Below are positions 1 through 5,758 of a stretch of 10,997 nt of DNA, in pieces. The translations under genes were made by a program, and so were the position numbers. Each line of letters starts with the position of its first letter. The stretch's first letter is position 1. This DNA is from CAYWGR01 sp964458015. Lineage in GTDB: Bacteria; Planctomycetota; Planctomycetia; Pirellulales; Thermoguttaceae. Location: contig CAYWGR010000189.1 in assembly GCA_964458015.1 (NCBI GenBank), positions 1-10,997 of the forward strand, written 5' to 3'. The notes beneath the pieces are model-generated. The model was not told the DNA's origin, searched no databases, and saw nothing but the letters and a program-made list of their open reading frames with translations.

Positions 1-9
1 TGTGAAGCG

Positions 10-25
10 GGCGGGCTTGCCCGCC
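10..25. repeat. GC-rich palindrome (REP-like)
   Basis: GGCGGGC, two bases, then GCCCGCC form a perfect dyad at the window edge. In practice it would fold as a 6-bp GC stem with a CTTG loop. No U-run follows directly, so it may be the tail of an upstream gene's terminator or a short interspersed palindrome like the one at 10959-10986. Nothing coding was seen in 1-154. Confidence 0.4.
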
Positions 26-118
26 GTGTTTATGAGCAGTTAGATACGGTGAGCATGGATAAATCGTTCCTCGTTCATTCTCGCAACCGCCACAATCCGT
101 TACTGCATCCCCACGGTC

Positions 119-147
119 TTGACAGGTTGCCTTGAATACCATGAAAT
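119..147 (+). promoter_or_regulatory. Possible sigma-70-type promoter for the agmatinase gene
   Basis: A perfect TTGACA lies at 119-124. After a 17-base spacer comes TGAAAT (142-147), which matches the -10 consensus at 4 of 6 positions. Transcription would begin at about 154-155, on or next to the ATG chosen for the gene, which would give a leaderless message. The -35 match is strong and the -10 is weak, so this is tentative. Confidence 0.25.
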
Positions 148-154
148 GGGAAGT

Positions 155-1051
155 ATGATTTTCGATCCCACCCCATTCCCGGACCCAGGACAATTCCTTG
201 GGCTTCGTTCGTGCGGTCAAGATCGCGCCGATGCGTTGCTGCTTCCCTTGCCGGTGGAAGAAACGGTTTCCTACGGCACGGGAACCAGCGGCGGGCCGCG
301 CGCGATTATTGATGCTAGCTTGCAGCTAGAGCCTTTCGATGAAGAAACGCTGATCGACTTCAACGAGGGACCGCATCTTTGCACGCTTCCCGCGCCAACC
401 TTCGACGGCGATGTCGAATCGAGGCTGGCCCAAATTACCGCGCACGTGCGGTCGTTAAGGCACAAATTTCTTTTGTCCCTCGGCGGCGAACATACCGTTA
501 CTTACGGGGTCGTTACCGGTTTGATCGACGATCTCTCCCAAGTGACGGTCGTTCAGATTGACGCACATGCCGACTTGGCCGACGATCTGCGAGGCCGACA
601 CTGGTCGCATGGAACCGTGATGCGCCGCTTATGGGAACGCGGCTGCGGGCTGGTGCAGATTGGGATCCGCAGCCTGACTCGTGACGAGTACGAAGTTGCC
701 ACGGCAGGGCCGCGCATTACCACTTTTTACGCCCATCGGCTCGAAGAGCAGTGGAATGATATCCTGGCGACCTTACGCCGGTTGCAAGGGAATGTATATT
801 TGACGATTGATGTGGACGGTCTCGATCCTTCGATCATCCCCAGCACGGGCACCCCGATGCCGGGAGGCCTGTCGTGGCGGCAAACGATCGAATTGATTCG
901 CGTCTTGGCCGTGGAATCGTCCTGTACGTGGATCGGCGCAGACGTGGTCGAGTTCGTGCCGTCGGCCGCCGGTCCCGGCTGCGATCCGGTTGCCGCTCGT
1001 TTGGCGGCCAAGGTCTTGGCTTGGTGGTGGAAGGGGCGCAAGCCGACGTAA
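155..1051 (+). CDS. speB: Agmatinase/arginase-family ureohydrolase
   Basis: A binuclear-manganese ureohydrolase of 298 aa, close to the usual agmatinase length. Enzymes of this fold hydrolyse the guanidino group of agmatine, arginine or related compounds to release urea; agmatinases yield putrescine for polyamine synthesis in the cytoplasm. All metal-binding motifs are visible: GGEH (110-113, ligand H113), DAHAD (136-140, ligands D136, H138, D140), SHG (151-153), and DVDGLDP (219-225, ligands D219 and D221). A glycine-rich YGTGTSGGP segment near residue 40 is also typical of the family. The start is uncertain: ATG at 155 gives a natural N-terminus, while ATG at 146 and TTG at 119 are in frame upstream. 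None has a well-spaced Shine-Dalgarno. The gene is monocistronic and ends in a strong hairpin. Agmatinase is the best call, but formiminoglutamase or another guanidine hydrolase cannot be excluded from motifs alone. Confidence 0.9.
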   Translation: MIFDPTPFPDPGQFLGLRSCGQDRADALLLPLPVEETVSYGTGTSGGPRAIIDASLQLEPFDEETLIDFNEGPHLCTLPAPTFDGDVESRLAQITAHVRSLRHKFLLSLGGEHTVTYGVVTGLIDDLSQVTVVQIDAHADLADDLRGRHWSHGTVMRRLWERGCGLVQIGIRSLTRDEYEVATAGPRITTFYAHRLEEQWNDILATLRRLQGNVYLTIDVDGLDPSIIPSTGTPMPGGLSWRQTIELIRVLAVESSCTWIGADVVEFVPSAAGPGCDPVAARLAAKVLAWWWKGRKPT

Positions 1052-1057
1052 CACTAC

Positions 1058-1096
1058 AAAAAAAAGTCCGGGCAAACGTCTTGCTCGGACTTTCTC
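1058..1096. terminator. Bidirectional intrinsic terminator
   Basis: A stem of about 13 bp (left arm from 1063, right arm to 1093, one G-U pair) surrounds a 5-base loop at 1076-1080. An eight-base A run at 1058-1065 becomes a U-run for minus-strand transcripts, giving a textbook terminator for the cluster ending at 1122. On the plus strand the stem is followed by TTTCTCT, a weaker but plausible terminator for the agmatinase gene. It separates two convergent units. Confidence 0.85.
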
Positions 1097-1121
1097 TCAA
1101 GCAGTTTGTTCAAGTCGCCTG

Positions 1122-1691
1122 CTATTGGCTGTAAGTCACGTTTACCGTGGCGTAGCAAGGCATCGCGGTTGCATATTTTTCCTGCCAATCGACGAGGCTC
1201 CGGCGATAATCGCGGGCAATGCTCTCGTCGACTTTCAGCAAATCATTTTCGCTGTTGTTGAGAAAACGGTTGAGACAAACCGATAGCGTGTTTTCACCGA
1301 AGGCAGATTCCGCGCGAGACCTCGTATTGGGATAGACCAGCGCTAACAGCATCGACACTGCCACGCCGGCCGCCGCCAACAGCAGCGGCGTTCGCCCCAG
1401 GGGTTTTCGCCGAGCGGCGCCGAATTTCTTTCGTCGGCGAGGATGGCGTCCAAACTGCGAATGGATTGCGCGACCCGGAACTGGATGGTTCCAACGCGGA
1501 AATGTCGCGGGAGCGGAAACAATCAGCTCGCGCCGCATGGAAAGCGAGACCGCAGCGCACGACGGCGTCGTCGAACAATCCGCATAAGGCGGATTTTCGT
1601 CGTTTTCGGATTCGATACATGCAAACCGAACATCAAGCACCCGGCAACCGGGGCCAAAATACTCGGACAATTTTTTCAAGTTTGCATCCAT
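1122..1691 (-). CDS. Single-pass membrane protein of unknown function, possibly frame-shifted inside
   Basis: A 189-aa protein of no recognised family and last gene of the minus-strand cluster. ATG at 1691 is chosen because GAGGG sits 8 bases upstream; ATG at 1697 is two codons earlier. It starts only 23 bases after the TM-C stop, so the two are probably cotranscribed. The N-terminal third is soluble and Cys-containing. One hydrophobic helix (LLLAAAGVAVSMLLALVYP) lies just past the middle, followed by a polar tail of about 70 aa, probably outside the membrane. The stretch encoded by about 1400-1500 reads as an odd Arg/His/Pro-rich segment in this frame. A neighbouring frame over the same bases gives an ordinary-looking protein (including SIRSLDAILADERNSAPLGE) with a higher G/C share at third codon positions. 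A compensating pair of one-base shifts is therefore suspected. An anti-sigma-like role is conceivable from the topology but unsupported by motif. Confidence 0.65.
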   Translation of the reverse strand: MDANLKKLSEYFGPGCRVLDVRFACIESENDENPPYADCSTTPSCAAVSLSMRRELIVSAPATFPRWNHPVPGRAIHSQFGRHPRRRKKFGAARRKPLGRTPLLLAAAGVAVSMLLALVYPNTRSRAESAFGENTLSVCLNRFLNNSENDLLKVDESIARDYRRSLVDWQEKYATAMPCYATVNVTYSQ

Positions 1692-1714
1692 AATCATAGC
1701 CCTCGCGAACGTGG

Positions 1715-2575
1715 TTACGCAGCTCGGCGAATCTCCTCCCTTGCCGTCGCGGCTCTCATGGGGATAACCTTTGCCATGCGTGTGACTCGGCGATTTTCAT
1801 TGCGCACCAGACTTGCCAGCAATACCGACTGGGCGGCTCGGTCCGCATCTTCCGTTTCAACCTCTTCCGACCACACAACGCCTTCTTGGATCAAGGCCAA
1901 CGAGCGACGATAACGCAGGTATTGCCAGAAAATGCAGCCGAACAGCGTCAGCAGACCGCCGATCGCAGGCAAGGCAATGATCAAGGTTTTCAACGAGGGG
2001 GAATTGACGCTCGGGGCCGCGTCGGGCGTAATCGGCATCGCAACGCGGCGGTTGGGCGCGGGGGCGGCTGAAATCGAGCTTACTTGGGGGCCCTTCGACT
2101 CTACCGGTGAATCGGACAGCGAACTCCACCGCCGAGGCGCGGCGTTATACGACGCCTGCGTCGTCATTGATACGGAATCCAGTGCCACGCAAACATTATC
2201 GCTAAGGGGCAACAATGCCGAGGCGGCCATCAAGGGTCCTAGCACGCGCGACACGTCGCAATGATAGGCGTCATTGCGCGTTTCTTGGGCGGCAGGAAAA
2301 AGATCTTGGGCGCGGTTTTGAAAAAGTTGCTTGAGCGGATTCGAGGCATGGCGATGCTCCGCTTCAAACAACGGTTTCGACCCCAACGATTTGTCGCACC
2401 ATTCTGCTTCGCTTACGGAGGAACTGGCCGCGGGATTGTCACCCTGCGCTCCCGTAGCGGAGAAGTTGAGGCCCCCTAGCGACATTGTCGCCCCCAGCGC
2501 GCCGGTGGCGCGCCATTGCAAGGCCGTTATCGCCGCCGTGATTAGTACGACGGTGATGAACTGCTTTCGAACCAT
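1715..2575 (-). CDS. Type I single-pass membrane protein with conserved RRAA tail (TM-C)
   Basis: A 286-aa protein of unknown family. ATG at 2575 is chosen because it opens a signal peptide (MVRKQFITVVLITAAITALQ) and AAGAAGGA lies about 11 bases upstream. The predicted extracytoplasmic part, about residues 30-195, is Ser/Ala/Pro-rich, contains three scattered cysteines and has no recognised domain. One transmembrane helix at about 197-220 is followed by a RYRR stop-transfer signal and a 66-residue cytoplasmic tail. The tail carries SVLLASLVRN, starting about 31 residues after the membrane, and ends EEIRRAA. Tail length, box position and terminal RRAA match the two shorter membrane proteins at 2759-3349 and 4190-4759, so the three appear paralogous at least over the tail. 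TM-C lacks their GLFIP head motif. It lies 183 bases after TM-A and 23 bases before the next gene. Confidence 0.72.
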   Translation of the reverse strand: MVRKQFITVVLITAAITALQWRATGALGATMSLGGLNFSATGAQGDNPAASSSVSEAEWCDKSLGSKPLFEAEHRHASNPLKQLFQNRAQDLFPAAQETRNDAYHCDVSRVLGPLMAASALLPLSDNVCVALDSVSMTTQASYNAAPRRWSSLSDSPVESKGPQVSSISAAPAPNRRVAMPITPDAAPSVNSPSLKTLIIALPAIGGLLTLFGCIFWQYLRYRRSLALIQEGVVWSEEVETEDADRAAQSVLLASLVRNENRRVTRMAKVIPMRAATAREEIRRAA

Positions 2576-2758
2576 GATTATTACCAATCCTTCTTGAATT
2601 GCCAAAACTGTTGTACGCGCGATTACCGATGTTTGCCTGCCCAATGAACCGGCCAGCCGACTTGCTCAGCCTGGTCTTTGGCCTTCCGGCGACCAACCCT
2701 TCAGGTCGGCGCCGGGGCCTCGGTTCATCGGCCGTGCAAAGGTCAACAAGCGGCAAAT

Positions 2759-3349
2759 TTACGCAGCTCGACGCAACTCGCGTTTTTTCTCTTTCTTTTG
2801 TTGGTTGGGTAACGTGCGTGGGCTTGGCGGATCCGTTCGTGCTAAACGAAACGCAAGCACGGCTTGTGTCGGGCTTCGGTCGATCCAACCGTCGCCCGAC
2901 GCGCTCTGCACGCCCGCTGATCTGCTGATTTGCTGTTTGAACAGCCGGCGCCGCGAGAACAAGCTGACCAGGACCATGACAAGTCCGGCGAAAGCCAAGA
3001 CGCCTGCCGCCCAGGGCAAGATCATGCAAAAGATTTCCGATTTGGAATACTCCTTGCCACTGCTCACCGTGTCCTCCGTGCTTTGCTCTTTCACGCTGGT
3101 ATAACGTTTGGCCGTCTTCCTCGAAGCGGTTTTCGTGCTGCGTTCCGAGGAGGTGCTGGCCAACCTGGAGGTGCCGGATTGTTCGCGATCGATCCAGCCG
3201 TTGTTGCTCCAGGAATCATCCACGCTGGGGATAAAAAGGCCCTGGTCATCTTCCGCGCGAGCGGACGAATCCCGCGTCAGGAAGAAAACGCAACTGCACA
3301 ACGCCAAAATGGAAAACAACGATATGATTTTCATTTTTGTCACACGCAT
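2759..3349 (-). CDS. GLFIP-motif type I membrane protein (TM-A)
   Basis: A 196-aa secreted, membrane-anchored protein of unknown function. AAGGA about 10 bases upstream supports ATG at 3349. A signal peptide ends at an AXA-type site (SSARA, about residue 32). It is followed by GLFIPSVDDSW (37-47), then GWIDR (51-55), a Ser/Thr/Lys-rich linker containing ASRKTAK, one transmembrane helix (about 106-131), an SRRR stop-transfer signal, and a 65-residue basic cytoplasmic tail. The tail has a second GWIDR (154-158), AVLAFRLART from 163, and the C-terminus RRAA. TM-B (4190-4759) has the same head motif, linker SRK motif, membrane position, tail box and terminus, so the two are clear paralogs. The gene starts 22 bases after the 67-aa acidic gene and is probably cotranscribed with it. 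Confidence 0.8.
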   Translation of the reverse strand: MRVTKMKIISLFSILALCSCVFFLTRDSSARAEDDQGLFIPSVDDSWSNNGWIDREQSGTSRLASTSSERSTKTASRKTAKRYTSVKEQSTEDTVSSGKEYSKSEIFCMILPWAAGVLAFAGLVMVLVSLFSRRRLFKQQISRSAGVQSASGDGWIDRSPTQAVLAFRLARTDPPSPRTLPNQQKKEKKRELRRAA

Positions 3350-3371
3350 GTTTGTGAATTCCTTTTATGTA

Positions 3372-3575
3372 TCAAGCGGATAAGCGGGCGGAAAAACGGA
3401 TCGCGGGACGAAATCCCAACAACATGGAATCTATTTCCGCGGGGGTTGGGTCGTCATCGCCGCCGTCTGTTTCCTCGGCCATTGCAACCGTACTCATGTT
3501 CATGTTGTCGTCGCCATAGACGACGCGCAGGGGAGGCGATGATCCGTCTCCCGGCAGTTCGGAATAATCACTCAT
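3372..3575 (-). CDS. Small acidic protein, paralog of the 4892-5089 product
   Basis: A 67-aa protein of unknown function, rich in Asp, Glu and Met, with no signal peptide or membrane segment. ATG at 3575 is preferred to in-frame upstream starts because AGGAG lies 10 bases before it. Residues 13-22 (SPPLRVVYGD) align without gaps to residues 13-22 of the 65-aa protein (VPFLRVYWGD). The C-termini also match: RFSARLSA here, RISARLVA there. The middle is unlike but acidic in both. It lies 22 bases upstream of TM-A, just as its paralog precedes TM-B, which suggests that each small protein works with its adjacent membrane protein. Its basic C-terminal end contrasts with an otherwise acidic chain. 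The family is not recognised. Confidence 0.7.
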   Translation of the reverse strand: MSDYSELPGDGSSPPLRVVYGDDNMNMSTVAMAEETDGGDDDPTPAEIDSMLLGFRPAIRFSARLSA

Positions 3576-3697
3576 TGGCTCGCAACTCCTTGTAAACAAT
3601 GCACATGGGGAACCGAGATTGCCGGTCCTCGCCCACGGCGATCCTTTTGATGGATCCATGAAAATATCAGTAAAACAACGCAAGCCTTCTTCTTCAT
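3572..3697 (-). other. Doubtful 41-codon reading frame with a signal-like start
   Basis: This frame starts MKKKACVVLLIFSW and ends in a TGA that overlaps the ATG of the next small gene (ATGA). A lysine start followed by a hydrophobic stretch, and the coupled overlap, are features of real small genes. Against it, no well-spaced Shine-Dalgarno precedes the ATG, the remainder (a basic segment, then HVHCLQGVASQ) is unremarkable, and no paralog appears elsewhere in the cluster. It may simply be leader sequence. Confidence 0.15.
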
Positions 3698-3826
3698 GCC
3701 TTTAAGCAACGCCAACCGCTGTCGCGATATTGAGTTGCGATAAATCCTCTCTTGGGCACCGACCCTTAGGACGACACGCACCCAGCGCATCGCTTCCCAC
3801 GGCGGTGTTTCGATTCGATTGCCAAC

Positions 3827-4060
3827 TTAAGCAGCGCGATTCCGACGGAAATCGCGGAGGCCCACGGCGCGGATCGGCGCCGCCGACGCTCCCGTGCCGT
3901 GACGATAACTTTGGCCCCGGGCAATGGCTCGGCTGCGGGCCGACTCGGGAACTGCGTCTACATGCTCCATGCGGCGTTCCATCTCGATGTCGATCGCCTC
4001 GCTCAGGCTCAACAGGTCGTCGTCTTTCATGCTGTGCAAACGTTTCAGAATAGAATTCAT
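3827..4060 (-). CDS. Small charged protein of unknown function (77 aa)
   Basis: A 77-aa cytoplasmic protein. The start at 4060 is firm: GGAGG lies 10 bases upstream. The N-terminal half is predicted amphipathic helix (MNSILKRLHSMKDDDLLSLS, then a run containing EAIDIEMERR). The C-terminal half is basic and Arg-rich, containing SARSRAIARGQSYR and ending RRNRAA, with no cysteine and no membrane segment. It sits between the two small-protein/membrane-protein cassettes. Its C-terminal R-A-A resembles the RRAA ends of the three membrane proteins, though this may be chance. A helical coiled-coil-like adaptor or nucleic-acid-binding peptide is possible; nothing in the sequence decides it. About 250 bases without a convincing gene follow downstream (3576-3826). 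Confidence 0.75.
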   Translation of the reverse strand: MNSILKRLHSMKDDDLLSLSEAIDIEMERRMEHVDAVPESARSRAIARGQSYRHGTGASAAPIRAVGLRDFRRNRAA

Positions 4061-4082
4061 CCTAAAGCTACCTCCGTTCAAA

Positions 4083-4131
4083 GCCGGTTTGGGACCGGCG
4101 AAATTGCGGGAGTTAAAATCGAAGAACTCCC
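4083..4131 (-). promoter_or_regulatory. Two consecutive stem-loops in the leader of the 77-aa gene
   Basis: Two perfect dyads lie between the TM-B stop and the 77-aa start. GGGAGTT (4108-4114) pairs with AACTCCC (4125-4131) across a 10-base loop. GCCGGT (4083-4088) pairs with ACCGGC (4094-4099) across a 5-base loop. In the minus-strand RNA both precede the GGAGG ribosome site. Neither has a good U-run, so an attenuator, RNA-processing or stabilising element fits better than a plain terminator. Confidence 0.4.
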
Positions 4132-4189
4132 AATCTCCGACCTCCCGGTTGCAACGAGCAAACAAGAGGATTTCCAAAATATCCAAACT

Positions 4190-4759
4190 TCACGCCGCTG
4201 CACGACGCGGCTTCTGCGACTCCTCGTTATGGCTTGCGTTGCCAACCGCGTCTTGGCGCGTACGCGCAAGGCTCGCCGCCAGTACGGTCGGCACCGACGA
4301 TCGGTGACGTCCGGGCTGATGCAGGGAAACCTCTCCCACATAATAACGATTACCCCGGGCACGCATCCGACGAATCACCAACAAGGCGGGAATCAGCACA
4401 ACGGCTGCTCCCCCCAATACGATCAAGGCGACGATTCCCGGCTGATCCGGTTTCGAGAACCATTCAGAGCCGTTCGCCTTGGCAGTCTCCTGGGATTCCG
4501 CCGGCACGGCGGCAGCGGCTTTCCGGGACACTTTTTTCGTCCGCCGGTTTTTCTGGACGGAAGATTTTTTTGGCGTCGTCCACGAATTGCCATCGCTGTC
4601 GTTGTCGTTCCAAGCGCTGCCGGTATTCCAGGCATTGTCCACGGTCGGGATGAAAAGCCCGTCATCGTCCGAGTTTTCCGGCTGAATGCCGTTCGTCGCT
4701 CGAACGAGTCCGCAACACAAAAACGCAAGCAGAATACCCGTTATGATTTTCGCTCGCAT
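4190..4759 (-). CDS. GLFIP-motif type I membrane protein (TM-B)
   Basis: A 189-aa membrane-anchored protein and clear paralog of TM-A. ATG at 4759 is chosen because AAAGGAAG lies 8 bases upstream; a GTG at 4768 is in frame but sits inside that ribosome site. A signal peptide (IITGILLAFLCCGLVRA, residues 5-21) leads to an acidic DDD and GLFIPTVDNAW (34-44). Then come an Asn/Asp/Trp-rich segment, a basic linker with VSRKAA, one transmembrane helix (about 109-129), an RRMRARG stop-transfer signal and a 60-residue tail. The tail has TVLAASLART from 158 and ends RRAAA. The box starts about 30 residues past the membrane, almost the same spacing as in TM-A and TM-C. The gene follows the 65-aa acidic gene after 132 bases. 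No enzymatic motif is present. Confidence 0.8.
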   Translation of the reverse strand: MRAKIITGILLAFLCCGLVRATNGIQPENSDDDGLFIPTVDNAWNTGSAWNDNDSDGNSWTTPKKSSVQKNRRTKKVSRKAAAAVPAESQETAKANGSEWFSKPDQPGIVALIVLGGAAVVLIPALLVIRRMRARGNRYYVGEVSLHQPGRHRSSVPTVLAASLARTRQDAVGNASHNEESQKPRRAAA

Positions 4760-4891
4760 AATCAACACTTCCTTTGTTAATCCGTTCCAGTTCTCTGTTC
4801 CGATTGCAGGTTACCCGGCAAATAGTTGAAACCGCAACAAATGTTCCGCCCCGAGAAATGTTTCACCACTCACCGCGTATAACATAAAAAG

Positions 4892-5089
4892 CTAGGCGAC
4901 GAGCCTGGCCGAGATGCGCTCGGCCCGATTGCGTCCTGCCCAGTACGCTTCGTTGTTGAACCATTCTTGGTGGTTTTGGAAGGCCATCTCGGACGAAGAG
5001 CGGCCGCCCGCTTCGTCGTCTCCGTCGCCCCAATACACGCGAAGGAATGGAACACTCGCGTTTTGTTCCTTGATCTCGTGAATTTTCAT
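4892..5089 (-). CDS. Small acidic protein, paralog of the 3372-3575 product
   Basis: A 65-aa protein of unknown function. The start at 5089 is firm: GGAGG with a 6-base spacer (TAATTG), the best ribosome site in the window. The chain has VPFLRVYWGD at 13-22, an acidic turn (GDGDDE), then an aromatic and Asn-rich stretch with four tryptophans overall, and ends RISARLVA. The 13-22 block and the C-terminus match the 67-aa protein upstream of TM-A. There is no signal peptide, no membrane helix and no Cys, so it is predicted cytoplasmic. The strong ribosome site suggests it is made in larger amounts than its neighbours. It could be a partner of the TM-B tail, or a small regulator; a peptide-precursor role was considered, but no modification enzyme is nearby. 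Confidence 0.75.
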   Translation of the reverse strand: MKIHEIKEQNASVPFLRVYWGDGDDEAGGRSSSEMAFQNHQEWFNNEAYWAGRNRAERISARLVA

Positions 5090-5142
5090 CAATTACCTCC
5101 GTTTCGAATGTTTTTGTTGATTGCGTAATGAGCCCGAATGAA

Positions 5143-5655
5143 TCAGTAAATGTCGTTCGAAAGCCAGTCGACGCCCTCTTGAAAACGGTTGCTGAATCGC
5201 GACTGCTGCCAAGCGCGCAGGTCGAACCGCACCGAATCCAGGGGTGAAGCCGTGATCTTGTTTCGCAACTGCCGCTCGAAATAGTCTTCCCACTGCTCGT
5301 TCCACAGAGGCCCCGCCAGGAACAGCGAACCTCGCATGCGAACGAACAATTCCAGATCGTCGTGCATCGTCTCGGTGTACATGGCGACGGCCCCCGCCCC
5401 CAAACGCGCAACGGCTTGCAGGAATGCGTCCGTCGCTTGGCTTGGATCTTCGGTCGCATCGACCAATACCGTCGTCGCGCGCTTAAGCAACGCGCGGATC
5501 CTGGGGAGCGATCGCTCAAAGGACAACTCCGCTTGTCGTTCGGGATGCTGCGCAGACCAGCATGTAATCTGATCCTTCAGCGAATCCCCTGGATAAAGCA
5601 GGAGAACGTCGGCCGTTTTCGGAATCTGTAATACGTTCACTGGTGTTTCTCTCAT
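5143..5655 (-). CDS. Alpha/beta-fold protein of unknown function, first gene of the cluster
   Basis: A 170-aa soluble protein of no recognised family. Its alternating pattern suggests a Rossmann- or receiver-like core: strand ADVLLLYPGD (15-24), a long helix, strand TTVLVDATED (61-70), helix 72-87, strand AVAMYTET (89-96), a helix, strand SLFLAGPLW (110-118), and a helix from 119. The acidic residues at strand ends (D24, D66, D70) invite comparison with response-regulator receivers, but the conserved Lys and the usual DD pair are not evident, and there is no DNA-binding domain. ATG at 5655 is used; ATG at 5685 would add ten residues. Neither has a good Shine-Dalgarno. It is the most upstream gene of the minus-strand set and lies 53 bases before the 65-aa gene. 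A pseudo-receiver or regulatory role is a guess. Confidence 0.68.
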   Translation of the reverse strand: MRETPVNVLQIPKTADVLLLYPGDSLKDQITCWSAQHPERQAELSFERSLPRIRALLKRATTVLVDATEDPSQATDAFLQAVARLGAGAVAMYTETMHDDLELFVRMRGSLFLAGPLWNEQWEDYFERQLRNKITASPLDSVRFDLRAWQQSRFSNRFQEGVDWLSNDIY

Positions 5656-5712
5656 CGAAAAGAGATTCTCACGCCCCTTGCCCATGTGAGCATGAGGAAT
5701 CGTGAAACACCA
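5641..5712 (-). promoter_or_regulatory. Inverted repeat enclosing the start region of the 170-aa gene
   Basis: TGGTGTTTC at 5641-5649 is the exact reverse complement of GAAACACCA at 5704-5712. Inside it, CTCAC and GTGAG form a second short dyad. In the minus-strand RNA this would fold the leader so that the ATG at 5655 sits next to the closing stem. It may control translation of a gene that lacks a visible ribosome site. A 9-bp match over 54 bases can arise by chance. Confidence 0.25.
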
Positions 5713-5758
5713 ATAGAAGCAATCAACATGCCGAACCAATGGAATTCTTGCACATTGA

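Noticed and set aside
1294..1620. 108-codon minus-strand frame overlapping the last cluster gene
   Set aside because: It has no ribosome site and its sequence (many Ser/Arg/Cys, no continuing structure) looks out of frame. The better alternative frame over 1400-1500 is a different one.
3899..4780. 293-codon plus-strand frame opposite TM-B and the 77-aa gene
   Set aside because: It runs antisense to two genes with strong ribosome sites and paralog support. The translation is His/Arg/Phe-rich without domain features.
3372..5089. The two small proteins as RiPP-type peptide precursors
   Set aside because: No modification enzyme, protease or dedicated peptide exporter lies in the cluster, and there is no leader/core layout; homology to each other fits ordinary small proteins better.
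4863..5519. 218-codon minus-strand frame spanning the 65-aa and 170-aa genes
   Set aside because: It is Arg/Ser/Cys-rich, covers two better-supported genes in other frames, and lacks a ribosome site; it is a shadow frame.
1122..5655. Anti-phage defence or toxin-antitoxin interpretation of the cluster
   Set aside because: No nuclease, helicase, TIR, reverse transcriptase, CARF or toxin-fold motif is visible, and small-gene adjacency alone is not enough.
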